From positions 248,001 through 312,000 of the forward strand of contig NZ_FMAY01000006.1 of assembly GCF_900094925.1 (NCBI RefSeq): a stretch of DNA of 64,000 nt. Direction: 5' to 3'. The notes under the pieces were generated by a model, which was not told where the DNA came from, did not search any database, and saw only the letters and a program-made list of their open reading frames with translations. This DNA is from Kosakonia oryzendophytica. GTDB lineage: Bacteria > Pseudomonadota > Gammaproteobacteria > Enterobacterales > Enterobacteriaceae. Positions 49,949 to 61,468 of the stretch are shown here, piece by piece (position 1 is the stretch's first letter; each line of letters starts with the position of its first letter). The position numbers were made by a program, and so were the translations under genes.

Positions 49949-51454
49949 TTATGAGGCTAACGACAACTCGTCTTTCTGATGATGGGCTAACCACTGTGCA
50001 ACGCGGGATTGCTCTTCTGCATTTAACCACATCCCGAGTTTGGTGCGACGCCAGATGGCGTCATCCAGGCGCTTAACCCATTCATGTTCTACCAGGTAGC
50101 GCAGTTCCGCCTCATAGAGCTCGTGACCAAAATGCTCACCCAGGTCTTCAAGACTGCTGGCATTCTCGAGAATAAGGTCGCTGTTGCTACCGTAGGTACG
50201 GGCGAAATGGCGTGCCAGCGACTCGCTAATAAAGGGGTAACGGCGACGCAGTTTTGCTGCGTAATCATCACGATCGCCAGCGATCTCCCCGCCTGGCAGA
50301 ACGCAGTTTTTGGTCCAGGCCGGGCCAATACCTTTGTAATACGGTGTCAGTTTTTCCAGCGCATGTTCGGCCAGCTTACGGTAGGTCGTGAGCTTACCGC
50401 CAAAGACCGACAACAACGGCGCCTGGCCGTTATCATCATGGATATCCAGCGTGTAGTCGCGCGTGATGGCCTGCGGTGAGTCCGATTCGTCGTCACACAG
50501 TGGTCGCACGCCAGAGTAGGTCCAGGCAATATCTTCGCGGCTCAGCTGTTTCCGGAAGTGGGCGTTATACACTTTCAACAGGTAGTTGATCTCGCTCTCT
50601 TCGATCTCCACGTGTTTCGGATCGCCTTTATATTCGACATCGGTGGTGCCGATAATAGAGAACTCATCCATCCACGGAATAACAAACACAATGCGCTTAT
50701 CTTCGTTTTGCAGAATATAAGCCTGTTTCTGCGAGTGCACGCGCGGCACCACAATGTGGCTGCCTTTGATCAGGCGAATACCATACGGCGAGGGCAAATG
50801 CATACCGTCGTCAAAGAACTGTTTCACCCACGGTCCCGTTGCGTTCACCAGACCGCGTGCCTGCCAGCTATATTTTTCCCCGGTGTCGATATCTTCCGCT
50901 TCGACAATCCACATTCCATTTTCGCGACGCGCACGGGTGGCGCGAGTGCGGGTTAACACGTCGCCGCCTTTACGCTCTACCATCTGCGCATTGGCAAGCA
51001 CCAGTCGCGCATCGTCGACCCAGCAGTCAGAATATTCGAAACCGCGCACGATTTCCGGTTTGAGTACCGATTCTGCGCCAAAACGCAAACCGGTAGATGA
51101 CGGCAGGCTGGTACGTTTGCCCAGGTGATCGTACATAAACAGACCAATACGGATCATCCATGCCGGACGTAAATGCGGGCGGTGCGGCAGGCGGAAACGC
51201 ATCGGGAAAGCGATATGCGGCGCCATTTTCAATAATACTTCGCGTTCGGCGAGCGCTTCGCTCACCAGACGGAATTCATAGTGTTCAAGGTAGCGCAGCC
51301 CGCCGTGGATCAATTTGGAGCTGGCGCTGGAGGTGGCGCAGGCTAAATCCTGGGCTTCCAGCATCAGCACGGATAAACCCCGCCCTGCGGCGTCTGCCGC
51401 GATACCGGCACCGTTGATGCCCCCGCCTATCACAATCAGATCTTTGGTTTCCAT
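49949..51454 (-). CDS. glpD: GlpD, aerobic glycerol-3-phosphate dehydrogenase
   Basis: A 501-residue FAD enzyme. The dinucleotide fold DLIVIGGGINGAGIAADAAGRGLSVLMLE lies at residues 5-33, followed by ATSSASSKLIHGGLRYLEHYEF and KGSHIVVPRVHSQKQAYI. A membrane-associated homodimer, it oxidises glycerol-3-phosphate to DHAP and passes electrons to ubiquinone. The ATG at 51454 (METKDLIV) gives the E. coli length. A GlpR operator lies 33 bp upstream; glpEGR, encoding the repressor, is divergent. Confidence 0.98.
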   Translation of the reverse strand: METKDLIVIGGGINGAGIAADAAGRGLSVLMLEAQDLACATSSASSKLIHGGLRYLEHYEFRLVSEALAEREVLLKMAPHIAFPMRFRLPHRPHLRPAWMIRIGLFMYDHLGKRTSLPSSTGLRFGAESVLKPEIVRGFEYSDCWVDDARLVLANAQMVERKGGDVLTRTRATRARRENGMWIVEAEDIDTGEKYSWQARGLVNATGPWVKQFFDDGMHLPSPYGIRLIKGSHIVVPRVHSQKQAYILQNEDKRIVFVIPWMDEFSIIGTTDVEYKGDPKHVEIEESEINYLLKVYNAHFRKQLSREDIAWTYSGVRPLCDDESDSPQAITRDYTLDIHDDNGQAPLLSVFGGKLTTYRKLAEHALEKLTPYYKGIGPAWTKNCVLPGGEIAGDRDDYAAKLRRRYPFISESLARHFARTYGSNSDLILENASSLEDLGEHFGHELYEAELRYLVEHEWVKRLDDAIWRRTKLGMWLNAEEQSRVAQWLAHHQKDELSLAS

Positions 51455-51486
51455 GCTACCCTCATGCACTTTCGTTAAAGCTCAAA

Positions 51487-51505
51487 AATGTTCGATATCG
51501 CTCAT
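51487..51505 (-). promoter_or_regulatory. GlpR operator at glpD promoter
   Basis: AATGTTCGATATCGCTCAT fits the GlpR dyad (half-site AATGTTCG, partner CGNNCATT). A weaker copy (AATGAACGCGCCATT) starts near 51513. Both lie in the glpD-glpE divergent region. Confidence 0.78.
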
Positions 51506-51643
51506 AATAGCAAATGAACGCGCCATTGGTAACATCAAAAAAACAATTTAGAGTGATATGCATAACATAATGGCGTTTACCTGCCGTCACGACGTACACT
51601 TGACAGGAGAATAGCCATTCCCTGTGTCAATTAAGAGAAAGCC

Positions 51644-51973
51644 ATGGAACACTTTGAGTGCATTAACGTAGAAGAAACCCATCAAAAACTGCATCAGCAA
51701 CAGGCTGTGCTGGTGGATATCCGCGATCCGCAAAGCTTTGCCATGGGCCATACGCCGGGGGCGTTTCACCTGACCAACGACACGCTGGGCGCGTTTATGC
51801 GCGAAAACGACTTCGATACGCCGGTAATGGTGATGTGCTACCACGGCAACAGCAGTAAAGGCGCAGCGCAATATCTGCTGCAACAGGGGTACGATCAGGT
51901 TTACAGTGTCGACGGCGGTTTCGATGCCTGGCATCGCCATTTCCCGGCTGAAGTGGCACACGGCACGCTTTAG
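51644..51973 (+). CDS. glpE: GlpE, thiosulfate sulfurtransferase
   Basis: A 109-residue single-domain rhodanese. The active-site loop is [16 protein letters not shown] with the catalytic Cys near residue 66; [19 protein letters not shown] is the N-terminal rhodanese block. It moves sulfane sulfur from thiosulfate to cyanide or thioredoxin in vitro; the role in glycerol-phosphate metabolism is unclear. First gene of glpEGR, divergent from glpD. Confidence 0.96.
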   Translation: MEHFECINVEETHQKLHQQQAVLVDIRDPQSFAMGHTPGAFHLTNDTLGAFMRENDFDTPVMVMCYHGNSSKGAAQYLLQQGYDQVYSVDGGFDAWHRHFPAEVAHGTL

Positions 51974-52017
51974 ACCGCTATACTGTCTCTCTTTGTACGG
52001 ATTAAGCGACGCCTGTC

Positions 52018-52848
52018 ATGTTGATGATTACCTCTTTTGCTAACCCTCGCGTCGCCCAGGCGTTTGTTGATTATATGCAGACCCAGGGTGTGATCCTGAC
52101 CATTCAACACCATGTGCAAAGCGACATCTGGCTCGCAGATGAGAGCCAGCTTGAGCGCGTGCGAGCAGAACTTGCGCGTTTTATTGAAAACCCCACCGAT
52201 CCGCGTTATCTCGCGGCGAGCTGGCAATCCGGGCAAACCGGCAGTGGCCTGCATTACCGCCGTTTCCCGTTGAAGGCGGCAATACGTGAACGCAGCGGTC
52301 CCTTAACGCTGATCATTTCCGCGCTTAGCATATTCGTGTTTGTATTGATGAATATTGTTGGCGACCAAACGGTGATGATGTGGCTGGCCTGGCCGTGGGA
52401 TGCCAGCGTGCAGTTTGAGGTATGGCGCTATTTCGCCCATGCAGTAATGCATTTTTCCCTGGTGCACATCATCTTCAACCTCTTTTGGTGGTGGTATCTT
52501 GGCGGCGCGGTGGAAAAGCGGCTGGGCAGCGGAAAACTGTTGGTGATCACCGTGATCAGTGCGCTGTTGAGCGGTTTTGTTCAGTACCACCTAACCGGAC
52601 CCTGGTTTGGCGGTTTATCCGGCGTGGTCTATGCGCTGATTGGCTATGTCTGGCTGCATGGCGTGCGCGATCCGCAACCGCAGGTCGCCCTGCCTAATGG
52701 GCTGTTTATCTTTACGGTGGCATTGATGGTGGCGGAGTGGTTTGGCCTGACGGGCTTCGCCATCGCCAGCGGCGCGCATACTGCCGGCCTGCTGATTGGG
52801 TTGGCGATGGCGCTGGTGGACTCACAGAATGTGCGAAAACGAACATAA
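52018..52848 (+). CDS. glpG: GlpG, rhomboid intramembrane serine protease
   Basis: A 276-residue protein: a cytoplasmic N-terminal domain (about 1-90) and six membrane helices. The nucleophile Ser is in [13 protein letters not shown] (S201 by E. coli numbering) and its partner His in [16 protein letters not shown] (H254). [26 protein letters not shown] contains the oxyanion-region His and Asn. It cleaves membrane proteins within the bilayer, including orphan subunits in E. coli. It lies 44 bp after glpE. Confidence 0.97.
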   Translation: MLMITSFANPRVAQAFVDYMQTQGVILTIQHHVQSDIWLADESQLERVRAELARFIENPTDPRYLAASWQSGQTGSGLHYRRFPLKAAIRERSGPLTLIISALSIFVFVLMNIVGDQTVMMWLAWPWDASVQFEVWRYFAHAVMHFSLVHIIFNLFWWWYLGGAVEKRLGSGKLLVITVISALLSGFVQYHLTGPWFGGLSGVVYALIGYVWLHGVRDPQPQVALPNGLFIFTVALMVAEWFGLTGFAIASGAHTAGLLIGLAMALVDSQNVRKRT

Positions 52849-52865
52849 TTCTTCAGGGACAATTC

Positions 52866-53624
52866 ATGAAACAAACACAGCGTCATGACGCGATTATTGA
52901 ACTGGTTAAACAACAGGGATATGTCAGTACCGAAGAGCTGGTCGAACAATTTTCCGTTAGCCCGCAGACTATTCGTCGCGATCTGAACGACCTGGCCGAT
53001 CAAAATAAAATTTTACGTCATCATGGCGGTGCGGCGTTGCCGTCCAGTTCGGTGAATACCCCCTGGCACGATCGTAAATCGACGCAGACCGCAGAAAAAG
53101 AGCGTATTGCGCGCAAAGTCGCGGAGCAAATCCCCAACGGCGCAACGCTGTTTATTGATATCGGCACCACGCCGGAAGCGGTAGCCCATGCGTTACTCGA
53201 TCACAGCGACTTGCGCGTGGTGACCAACAACCTGAATGTCGCCAATACCTTAATGAAGAAAGATGATTTTCGCGTCATTCTGGCGGGCGGGGAGTTGCGT
53301 AGCCGCGATGGCGGAATAGTCGGGGAGGCGACCCTCGATTTTATCTCTCAGTTCCGTCTCGATTTTGGCATCCTCGGCATCAGCGGCATTGACGCCGATG
53401 GTTCGCTGCTGGAATTTGATTACCATGAAGTGCGCACCAAACGCGCGATTATCGAAAATTCGCGCCACGTCATGCTGGTGGTCGATCACTCGAAATTTGG
53501 TCGCAACGCGATGGTCAATATGGGCAGCATCAGCATGGTAGATGCGGTCTACACCGATATCATGCCGCCTGCTGGCGTGATGAAAGTGATTACTAACAGC
53601 AATATTCAGCTTGAGCTGTGCTGA
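52866..53624 (+). CDS. glpR: GlpR, DeoR-family repressor of the glp regulon
   Basis: A 252-residue repressor. The DeoR helix-turn-helix is YVSTEELVEQFSVSPQTIRRDLNDLADQNKILRHHGGA (residues 19-56). The sugar-phosphate-binding domain has DIGTTPEAVAHALLDH and VVTNNLNVANTL. It represses glpD and other glp genes unless glycerol-3-phosphate is bound. The frame is complete, unlike in some laboratory E. coli K-12 strains. The ATG at 52866 lies 17 bp after glpG; the frame opens earlier inside glpG. Confidence 0.97.
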   Translation: MKQTQRHDAIIELVKQQGYVSTEELVEQFSVSPQTIRRDLNDLADQNKILRHHGGAALPSSSVNTPWHDRKSTQTAEKERIARKVAEQIPNGATLFIDIGTTPEAVAHALLDHSDLRVVTNNLNVANTLMKKDDFRVILAGGELRSRDGGIVGEATLDFISQFRLDFGILGISGIDADGSLLEFDYHEVRTKRAIIENSRHVMLVVDHSKFGRNAMVNMGSISMVDAVYTDIMPPAGVMKVITNSNIQLELC

Positions 53625-53635
53625 CAGAGTGCGAT

Positions 53636-53663
53636 GTCTGACGGCACCGTGCCGCCGTCAGAC
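53636..53663. terminator. Hairpin between converging glpR and malT
   Basis: Perfect 10-bp stem GTCTGACGGC/GCCGTCAGAC with an 8-base loop; it overlaps the malT stop codon. Probably a shared 3'-end structure. In E. coli the rtc genes lie at this junction. Confidence 0.6.
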
Positions 53664-56363
53664 GCCATACCCCATGATTTTCAGTAACTGCTGCGCGTGC
53701 TGGACTGCATCCTGACGGTGAGCAACGCCGAGTTTTTGGTAAAGATTGCGGATATGGGTTTTGATGGTGGTCGCGGCGACAGCCAGCTCCCCGGCAATCT
53801 GTTCGTTGCTGTAACCGGAGTAGATAAGCCCAAGCACCTGCCATTCACGCTGGGTTAACGGACTGGTGCGGATCAGTTCCGGTACTTCCGGGTGGGTCAG
53901 CAGTCGTTCAACAAAACTCTCATCGAAATGGGCGAATTTATGCCGGTGGTGCTGGTTTATCTCGCGCAGAATACGCTGGGCGCGGTGCTGATCCAGCTCC
54001 GGCAGCGTATTGAGCTGAATTAACTGACGCAACTGCTGCGCCATCGCCTCGCCTTCAATCACAAAGTGGCTGATAAACCCGGTGCGGTTAGCCAGTTGCA
54101 AGGCCTCCAGCAGTACGCGCTGAGCATCGTTTTTACGCCCGGCTTGCCAGTAAAGTTGATTAAGCAACAGCAGATTGCGGTTGACGTCGCTCATCAGTCG
54201 CAGGCTGCGCGCGTTTTCATTCAGCTCTTCCAGCACCATTTCCGCCGGGTCGAAATCCCCCAACAGGATCTGTGCGCGGGCGATGTTGCGCCACTGGCTT
54301 TGCAGGAAATGGTTATTGGCGAACTCGGGTTTTGGCGTCTGGCGCAGCCACTGCGCAGCGGCTTTCTTGTCATTGGTCATTTGCCAGTAAATGACCCGGA
54401 CTTTATCGGCGTTCGACACCCAGTCGCTGTGGTACTGACCGTTGCCAAGCAGGTTTTCCAGGCGGTGCAGATGGCTGCGGGCATTATCCAGATCGCCGCG
54501 CGCCAGGGAATTTTGCACCACCAGCGCCAGGCATTGCAGTTGCTGTTGCGGTTGCAATGCGGACAGGACTTCCAGCCCCTGACGCGCCACGGCTTCTGAT
54601 TCATCCAGCCGCGCCCATGCCCAGAGAAGCTGCGCACGAATGCGTAACAAGAATTCGTGCATCGGCAGTTGTTCGAGGTGTTGTTCGCGGATCAGCGTAA
54701 AGCCTTTCTCCTGCATCTCCCAGGCGGCCTGCAAAAAGCCCTGCGCAAAGAGGATTTCGCTCTGTTGGATCAGGCTCCACAGCGCGTAATGCCAGACATC
54801 GTGGCGGCGGGCCATCTGCTCGGTTTGCTGCATCACCGACAGCGAACTGGTCAGCTCGCCTTTACAGTGCAACACTTCGCCATGCACGGAGGTGGCGACA
54901 ATACGGCTGTAGTAGTTCGCCAACGGCAGCTCATCCAACGCAACCATTGCCAGCCGCTCCGCTTCAACAGGATCGCCATGGTTAATGGCGACCTGAGCAC
55001 GCAGGGCATTGAAATCGCCGTGCAATGAAGAGTCCATCTGCGTGGTCATCTCTTGCTCAGCACGGGCCAGTAACATATTCACTTCACCATAGCGATGCTG
55101 GCTCTGCATCAACCAGGCCTGTAACAGCACCAGACGCGGGTTCTCCAGCAGGCTTTCCCATGGCAGCGCTTTCAGCGACTCTTCCAGTACGCTCAGTTCG
55201 CTATGGTTAAAGAGTCCCCAGGCGTGATGCAGCAGAATGTCCCGCAGCATAACGCCATCGCCAGCGGCCAGTGCGTGGTGAATGGCTTCGCTTGGGAAGC
55301 CTTGCGCCATCCAGCTTTCCGCCGCTGCGCGGTGGATATCCGGCAGTTCGGTCGCCAGTTCCCATTGACAGCGCTGGCGCAGGAAACTGCCGAACAGCGG
55401 GTGATAACTAAACCACTCGCCGGAATCATCCATACGTTGCAGGAAGAGCCCCTGGCGTTCGATCTCCTCCAGGCGCATTTGCCCATTCTCTTCGCCGGTC
55501 ACCCGGACAATCAGGGCATCATTCATTGAGCGTAGCAGCGCGCTTTTTAGCAGGAACTTACGGGTATCGGTATCAACATTATCCAGCACCTCATCCACCA
55601 GGTAGTCGGAGAGATGGGTGGCGTTAATTCCTGACAAACGGCGCGCGGACTGATGTGGGGCACTGTGGTTTTGCCGGGCGGAAAGCGCGATGAGTTGGAG
55701 CGCGGTGGCCCAGCCCGCGACATCATCGCACAGGCGGCCGCTTTCTGCGGCTTCGATAGGTGACGCCAGGCGACAATCAAAAAACTGTTTGGCCTCCTGG
55801 TGGGTAAAGGCCAGTTGCTGACTGCCCACTTCCAGTAACTGTTCACGCACGCGCAGGTTGGCAATGCCTAACTGAGGTAAGTTGCGTGATAGCACAAACA
55901 GCGTCAGGTTTTCCGGTTGATGGCGCAGGAAGAAACGCATGGCATCGTGGATTACCGGGTTCGTTATTAGATGGTAATCGTCAATCACCAAATACAACGG
56001 CCGCTGCCATTCAGTCAGTTCCACGAACAGTTGAGAAAAGAGTGAGGCCAGGCTGGCGTACTGGCGTTTTTGCGCCATCGCCTCGCTTCTTGCGCAGTGA
56101 CCACCTGTCGCCTGCTGGATAGCGGCGACAAAGTAGCTGGCAAAACGTTCTTGTTGGTTATCTCCTTCGTCCAGCGAGAACCAGCCAATGTCATTTTTAC
56201 CGGCCGCCCATTGGGAAATGAGCGTTGTTTTTCCGTAACCCGCAGGGCTTGTGATCAGCACAAGCCGATAATTGTTGGCGCCGGAAAGTTTCGCCAGCAA
56301 ACGTTCACGCACCACCGTGTGGTCGAGACGAACCGGACGACTTAATTTTGACGGAATCAACAT
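53658..56363 (-). CDS. malT: MalT, ATP-dependent activator of the maltose regulon
   Basis: A 901-residue STAND-family regulator. Walker [15 protein letters not shown] (about 32-45) and Walker [11 protein letters not shown] are in the N-terminal NTPase. A winged-helix region and TPR-like helical repeats that bind maltotriose follow. The C-terminal LuxR-type helix-turn-helix is [45 protein letters not shown] (about 830-875). ATP plus maltotriose drive its oligomerisation on MalT boxes such as those before malP. The ATG at 56363 gives the E. coli length. It is divergent from malPQ. Confidence 0.98.
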   Translation of the reverse strand: MLIPSKLSRPVRLDHTVVRERLLAKLSGANNYRLVLITSPAGYGKTTLISQWAAGKNDIGWFSLDEGDNQQERFASYFVAAIQQATGGHCARSEAMAQKRQYASLASLFSQLFVELTEWQRPLYLVIDDYHLITNPVIHDAMRFFLRHQPENLTLFVLSRNLPQLGIANLRVREQLLEVGSQQLAFTHQEAKQFFDCRLASPIEAAESGRLCDDVAGWATALQLIALSARQNHSAPHQSARRLSGINATHLSDYLVDEVLDNVDTDTRKFLLKSALLRSMNDALIVRVTGEENGQMRLEEIERQGLFLQRMDDSGEWFSYHPLFGSFLRQRCQWELATELPDIHRAAAESWMAQGFPSEAIHHALAAGDGVMLRDILLHHAWGLFNHSELSVLEESLKALPWESLLENPRLVLLQAWLMQSQHRYGEVNMLLARAEQEMTTQMDSSLHGDFNALRAQVAINHGDPVEAERLAMVALDELPLANYYSRIVATSVHGEVLHCKGELTSSLSVMQQTEQMARRHDVWHYALWSLIQQSEILFAQGFLQAAWEMQEKGFTLIREQHLEQLPMHEFLLRIRAQLLWAWARLDESEAVARQGLEVLSALQPQQQLQCLALVVQNSLARGDLDNARSHLHRLENLLGNGQYHSDWVSNADKVRVIYWQMTNDKKAAAQWLRQTPKPEFANNHFLQSQWRNIARAQILLGDFDPAEMVLEELNENARSLRLMSDVNRNLLLLNQLYWQAGRKNDAQRVLLEALQLANRTGFISHFVIEGEAMAQQLRQLIQLNTLPELDQHRAQRILREINQHHRHKFAHFDESFVERLLTHPEVPELIRTSPLTQREWQVLGLIYSGYSNEQIAGELAVAATTIKTHIRNLYQKLGVAHRQDAVQHAQQLLKIMGYGV

Positions 56364-56484
56364 AGTTATCACTTCACTGTGAGGCAAACTGGGGGGATGA
56401 TTTTTTTTGCGCTTCGTAATTAATACTAATAAGGTCGGTCAGATGTGAGTTTATTGCAAGTTATGTCCAAATCTGACGATTGTG

Positions 56485-56504
56485 AATTTGCACCATGTCA
56501 CATT
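56485..56504 (-). promoter_or_regulatory. CRP site of malT promoter
   Basis: Read on the minus strand, AATGTGACATGGTGCAAATT has the TGTGA half-site and the GTGCAAATT continuation of the E. coli malT CRP site, at a suitable distance (about 120 bp) from the malT start. The remainder of 56364-56838 is an AT-rich spacer without a gene. Confidence 0.7.
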
Positions 56505-56838
56505 TTTATTTCCGTAATGAATAAATTAAGAACAATAGTTACAAAAGTCGTGGGGGCAGAATTGGCGGGCTGTCCAGGTCTGTCGCGTGGTGCGTTTGTT
56601 AACGTTCCGCGTCCCGGAAAGCTATTTATCTCTGTCGGGGTTAAATCGCACAAATAGCGAAACCGTGAGAACCAGATTTTAAATGAATTTAATATCTGCC
56701 GGTTTTCACAGATGAGCAAAACCAATTTCTTCTGAAACGACATTTCATATCCTTTTTCCCCTTCGTTAAAACGGCGCGCATTTTTCCGTCTCGTTTTGCT
56801 GCTTTTTGTTTGAAAAATGTGCAAAAGAGACGCTACCT

Positions 56839-56909
56839 TTAAGTGGCGGCGATCACAATTTTCGCTCATCCCCGCTACTCCTCCCCGGCTAATCCCAGGC
56901 AGGATGAGG
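56839..56909 (+). promoter_or_regulatory. malPQ promoter: CRP-like site and MalT boxes
   Basis: A CRP-like site AGTGG-CGGCGA-TCACA lies at about 56842-56857. MalT boxes follow as TCATCCCC (56866-56873, inverted), CTCCTCCCC (56878-56886, inverted) and GGATGAGG (56902-56909, direct). Arrangement and sequence closely follow E. coli malPp. Confidence 0.85.
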
Positions 56910-56978
56910 AACTCATAAACTGAGCCTGGCACACTAGCGCTAACGTCGATTTAATTCACAAAAGGACCCGGATTCTTT

Positions 56979-59372
56979 ATGTCAAAGCCAACGTTTGATA
57001 AAGCGCAGTTTGAAGCGGCCCTCACTCGCCAGTGGCAGCGTTTGGGGTTGGCGGCTGCAACGGAAATGACCACCCGTCAGTGGTGGCACGCAGTCAGCGG
57101 CGCGCTGGCGGAACTGCTGGCAGCACAGCCTGCGCCGAAAGCGGAGAAAAAGCAGCGCCATGTTAACTACATCTCGATGGAGTTTTTAATTGGTCGCCTG
57201 ACGGGCAACAATCTGCTTAATCTGGGGTGGTATCAGGATGTGGCGGCGGTGCTGGATACGCACGCGATAAATCTTAGCGATCTGCTGGAAGAGGAGATCG
57301 ATCCGGCGTTAGGCAACGGTGGGCTTGGGCGACTGGCAGCCTGTTTTCTGGACTCAATGGCGACGGTGGGACAATCCGCCACAGGCTATGGGCTGAATTA
57401 CCAGTATGGCCTGTTCCGTCAATCTTTTGTCGACGGCCAACAACATGAAGCGCCGGATGACTGGCATCGTCGCAGCTACCCGTGGTTCAGCCACAACGAA
57501 CAGCTGGACGTGCACGTAGGTATTGGCGGTAAGGTCAGCAAAGAGGGGCTGTGGCAACCGGCATTTACCCTGGTTGGCGAAGCCTGGGATCTGCCCGTTA
57601 TTGGTTATCGCAACAGTGTGACGCAGCCGCTGCGTCTGTGGCAGGCGACGCATGCTCATCCGTTTGATCTGACCAAATTTAACGACGGTGATTTCCTGCG
57701 TGCCGAGCAAACCGGCATTGACGCAGAAAAACTCACCAAGGTGCTGTATCCCAATGACAACCACCAGGCCGGGAAAAAACTGCGCCTGATGCAGCAATAT
57801 TTTCAGTGCGCCTGTTCGGTGGCTGATATTCTGCGCCGCCACCATCTGGCAGGACGCAAACTGGCGCAACTGCCGGATTTTGAAGTTATCCAGTTAAACG
57901 ACACTCACCCGACCATTGCCATCCCGGAACTGCTGCGCGTGTTGCTTGATGAGCATCAACTGAGCTGGGATGAGGCCTGGGCGATCACCAGCCGGACCTT
58001 TGCTTACACCAACCATACCTTGATGCCGGAAGCGCTGGAGTGCTGGGACGAAACCCTGGTAAAAGCGCTGCTGCCGCGCCATATGCAGATAATTAAGCAG
58101 ATCAACGACAAGTTTAAGGTACTGGTCGAGAAGACCTGGCCTGGCGACAAGGCGGTATGGGCTAAGCTGGCGGTGGTGCATCACAAACAGGTGCGAATGG
58201 CGAATTTGTGCGTGGTCGGGGGGTTTGCGGTAAACGGGGTCGCAGCGCTGCATTCGGACCTGGTCGTCAAAGATCTGTTCCCGGAATACCACCAGTTATG
58301 GCCGGGTAAATTCCACAATGTGACCAACGGTATTACCCCACGCCGTTGGATTAAGCAGTGCAACCCCTTGCTGGCAGCGTTGCTGGATAAAACGCTGAAA
58401 AAAGAGTGGGCTAACGATCTCGATCAGCTGATTAATCTGGAGAAATACGCTGATGATGCGGCGTTCCGCCAGCAATATCGCGAGATCAAACAGCAGAACA
58501 AGATCCGTCTGGCGGCCTTTGTCAAAGCCCGTACCGGTATTGAGATCAACCCACAGGCGCTATTTGATATTCAGATCAAACGCCTTCACGAGTACAAACG
58601 CCAGCATCTCGGTCTGTTGCATATCATTGCGCTGTATAACGAGATCCGCGAAAACCCGAAGGCCGACCGTGTGCCGCGCGTATTCCTGTTTGGCGCGAAA
58701 GCCGCGCCGGGTTATTACCTGGCGAAAAACATTATCTATGCCATTAACAAAGTGGCGGAGGTGATCAACAACGACGCGAAGGTGGGCGACAAACTGAAGG
58801 TGGTGTTCCTGCCGGATTATTGTGTGTCGGCAGCGGAAAAACTGATCCCGGCGGCGGATGTTTCCGAACAGATTTCTACCGCCGGTAAGGAAGCCTCCGG
58901 CACCGGCAATATGAAGCTGGCGCTGAATGGCGCGCTCACCGTGGGGACGCTGGACGGCGCGAATGTCGAGATTGCCGAGCAGGTTGGCGAAGAGAATATC
59001 TTTATCTTCGGCCATACCGTTGAGCAGGTGAAAGCGTTGAAAGCTAAAGGCTACGATCCGCTGAAATGGCGCAAGAAAGACAAGCAACTGGATGCGGTGC
59101 TGAAAGCGCTGGAGAGCGGGAAGTTTAGCGGCGGCGACAAGCATGCGTTTGATCAAATGCTGCATAGCATTGGCAAACAGGGCGGCGATCCGTACCTGGT
59201 ACTGGCGGATTTCAGCGCCTATGTGGCAGCGCAAAAACGTGTCGATGCACTGTATCGCGATCAGGAGGCCTGGAGCCGTGCTGCGATCCTCAATACCGCC
59301 CGCTGCGGTATGTTCAGCTCCGATCGCTCGATTCGTGATTATCAAACCCGTATCTGGCAGGCGAAACGCTAA
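56979..59372 (+). CDS. malP: MalP, maltodextrin phosphorylase
   Basis: A 797-residue GT35 phosphorylase, the E. coli MalP length. [36 protein letters not shown] and the PLP block [30 protein letters not shown] with the Schiff-base Lys are visible. It phosphorolyses linear maltodextrins to glucose-1-phosphate in the cytoplasm, working with MalQ. First gene of malPQ, 69 bp downstream of the MalT boxes and 9 bp before malQ. Confidence 0.98.
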   Translation: MSKPTFDKAQFEAALTRQWQRLGLAAATEMTTRQWWHAVSGALAELLAAQPAPKAEKKQRHVNYISMEFLIGRLTGNNLLNLGWYQDVAAVLDTHAINLSDLLEEEIDPALGNGGLGRLAACFLDSMATVGQSATGYGLNYQYGLFRQSFVDGQQHEAPDDWHRRSYPWFSHNEQLDVHVGIGGKVSKEGLWQPAFTLVGEAWDLPVIGYRNSVTQPLRLWQATHAHPFDLTKFNDGDFLRAEQTGIDAEKLTKVLYPNDNHQAGKKLRLMQQYFQCACSVADILRRHHLAGRKLAQLPDFEVIQLNDTHPTIAIPELLRVLLDEHQLSWDEAWAITSRTFAYTNHTLMPEALECWDETLVKALLPRHMQIIKQINDKFKVLVEKTWPGDKAVWAKLAVVHHKQVRMANLCVVGGFAVNGVAALHSDLVVKDLFPEYHQLWPGKFHNVTNGITPRRWIKQCNPLLAALLDKTLKKEWANDLDQLINLEKYADDAAFRQQYREIKQQNKIRLAAFVKARTGIEINPQALFDIQIKRLHEYKRQHLGLLHIIALYNEIRENPKADRVPRVFLFGAKAAPGYYLAKNIIYAINKVAEVINNDAKVGDKLKVVFLPDYCVSAAEKLIPAADVSEQISTAGKEASGTGNMKLALNGALTVGTLDGANVEIAEQVGEENIFIFGHTVEQVKALKAKGYDPLKWRKKDKQLDAVLKALESGKFSGGDKHAFDQMLHSIGKQGGDPYLVLADFSAYVAAQKRVDALYRDQEAWSRAAILNTARCGMFSSDRSIRDYQTRIWQAKR

Positions 59373-59381
59373 GGAAGCGCA

Positions 59382-61466
59382 ATGGAAAGCAAACGTCTGG
59401 AGCATGCCGCGCTGGCGGCGGGGATCAGCCCTGACTACATCAATGCGCACGGCAAACCGCAGTCCATTACTGCGCTCACCAAACGGCGGTTGCTGGAGGC
59501 CATGCATCCGGCTCCTGCGACAGGCACAGTTTCACCTGTGCCACCGGTGCAGGTTTTTATCCGCGGCAAAAAGAAGGTACTGCCGGTGCAGGGCAAAGGC
59601 GATTTCCGCTGGCATCTGACCACGGAAGCGGGCAAACAGCATACAGGCGAGGTGCGAGGCGGTGCGAACCTGGCGTTGCCAGGCGGGCTGGCGCTCGGCT
59701 ATCACTCTCTGGTGCTGGAGCAGAAAGGCCAGCAATGGCCGTGCCGGTTAATTATCGCTCCGGCACGCTGTTACGAACCGCAGGCATTGCTGGAGGGGAA
59801 AAAGCTGTGGGGCGCTTGCGTTCAGCTTTACACCCTGCGTTCGCAGGATAACTGGGGCATTGGCGACTTTGGCGATCTGAAGGCGATGCTGGGCGAGGTG
59901 GCAAAGCGCGGCGGTGCGTTTATAGGTTTAAACCCTATTCATGCGCTCTATCCGGCGAACCCGGAGAGCGCCAGTCCGTACAGTCCGTCATCCCGGCGCT
60001 GGCTGAATATTATCTATATCGATGTTAATGCCCTGACGGACTTTCGCGACAGTGAAGAGGCGCAGGCATGGTGGACGTTGCCCACGACGCAGCAAACGCT
60101 AGGTGCTGCGCGGGATGCCGAATGGGTGGATTACGCCACGGTGACCGCGTTGAAACTGGCGGCGCTGCGTATGGCATGGAAGCACTTTCGTCAGCGCGCC
60201 GCAGATGACGAACAAGCGTTAGCCTTCCGGGATTTTGTGCAGCAGGAGGGGGAAAGCCTGTATTGGCAGGCGGCATTTGATGCGCTACATGCCTGGCAGG
60301 TGCAGGAGGATGAATTGCGCTGGGGCTGGCCCGTATGGCCGGAAGGGTATCAGTCTATCCGAAGCCCGCAGGTGAAAGCGTTTTGTCAGCAACATGCCGA
60401 CGAGGTGGATTTCTATCTCTGGCTTCAGTGGTTGGCGTATACGCAGTTTGCCGAATGCTGGGCGACAAGTCAGAACAACGGTATGCCGATTGGCCTGTAC
60501 CGTGATTTGGCGGTAGGCGTGGCGGAAGGCGGTGCGGAAACCTGGTGCGATCGCGAGTTGTATTGCCTGAAAGCCTCCGTTGGCGCGCCACCGGATATTC
60601 TGGGGCCGCTGGGGCAAAACTGGGGGCTGCCGCCGATGGATCCGCATGTTATGCAGGCTCGTGGTTATGCGCCGTTTATCGATCTGCTACGCGCCAATAT
60701 GAAAAGCTGTGGCGCGCTGCGTATTGATCATGTGATGTCGATGCTGCGCTTATGGTGGATCCCTTACGGTGAAACCGCTGACCACGGGGCGTATGTGCAG
60801 TATCCGGTCGATGATCTGCTCGCTATTCTGGCGCTGGAAAGTCAGCGTCATCAGTGCATGGTGATTGGTGAGGATCTGGGTACGGTGCCGGTGGAGATTG
60901 TCGGTAAGCTGCGCAGTTGCGGCGTTTACTCGTACAAGGTGCTCTATTTTGAAAGCGATCATGAAAAGACCTTCCGTACGCCGCAGGCCTATCCGCCACA
61001 GTCGATGGCGGTCGCCACCACGCATGATCTGCCGACGTTACGGGGATACTGGGAGAGCGGCGATTTAACCCTCGGCAAAACCCTTGGGCTCTACCCGGAT
61101 GAAGTGATATTGCGTGGACTGTATCAGGATCGCGAAAGGGCAAAACAGGGGTTACTGGATGCGTTGCATCAGTCCGGGTGCCTGCCAAAACGTGCCGGGC
61201 ATAATGCCTCACGCATGCCGATGACGGCGATCCTTAATCGTGGGATGCAGCGTTTTATCGCGGATAGCAACAGCGCGTTACTGGGATTACAGCCGGAAGA
61301 CTGGCTCGATATGCCAGGGCCGGTAAACATTCCGGGCACCAGTTATCAGTATAAGAACTGGCGGCGTAAGCTGGCGGTTACGCTGGAGAAGATGTTTGCC
61401 GATGAGAAGGTTAACCGCCTGATTAAGGATCTCGATCGTCGCCGCAAAGCAGCAGGTAAACGCTAA
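59382..61466 (+). CDS. malQ: MalQ, amylomaltase (4-alpha-glucanotransferase)
   Basis: A 694-residue GH77 enzyme: an N-terminal extension of about 130 residues, then the barrel with SPYSPSSRRWLNIIYID, GALRIDHVMSMLRLWW (nucleophile Asp), VIGEDLGTVP (acid/base Glu) and TTHDLPTLRGYW (third Asp). It transfers maltosyl and longer dextrinyl units between chains, releasing glucose and making substrates for MalP. Coupled closely to malP and followed by a bidirectional terminator. Confidence 0.98.
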   Translation: MESKRLEHAALAAGISPDYINAHGKPQSITALTKRRLLEAMHPAPATGTVSPVPPVQVFIRGKKKVLPVQGKGDFRWHLTTEAGKQHTGEVRGGANLALPGGLALGYHSLVLEQKGQQWPCRLIIAPARCYEPQALLEGKKLWGACVQLYTLRSQDNWGIGDFGDLKAMLGEVAKRGGAFIGLNPIHALYPANPESASPYSPSSRRWLNIIYIDVNALTDFRDSEEAQAWWTLPTTQQTLGAARDAEWVDYATVTALKLAALRMAWKHFRQRAADDEQALAFRDFVQQEGESLYWQAAFDALHAWQVQEDELRWGWPVWPEGYQSIRSPQVKAFCQQHADEVDFYLWLQWLAYTQFAECWATSQNNGMPIGLYRDLAVGVAEGGAETWCDRELYCLKASVGAPPDILGPLGQNWGLPPMDPHVMQARGYAPFIDLLRANMKSCGALRIDHVMSMLRLWWIPYGETADHGAYVQYPVDDLLAILALESQRHQCMVIGEDLGTVPVEIVGKLRSCGVYSYKVLYFESDHEKTFRTPQAYPPQSMAVATTHDLPTLRGYWESGDLTLGKTLGLYPDEVILRGLYQDRERAKQGLLDALHQSGCLPKRAGHNASRMPMTAILNRGMQRFIADSNSALLGLQPEDWLDMPGPVNIPGTSYQYKNWRRKLAVTLEKMFADEKVNRLIKDLDRRRKAAGKR

Positions 61467-61468
61467 TA

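Noticed and set aside
56498..56932. 144-codon frame in the malT-malP intergenic region
   Set aside because: It overlaps the malPQ promoter, MalT boxes and CRP sites, and the product resembles nothing; the region is regulatory.
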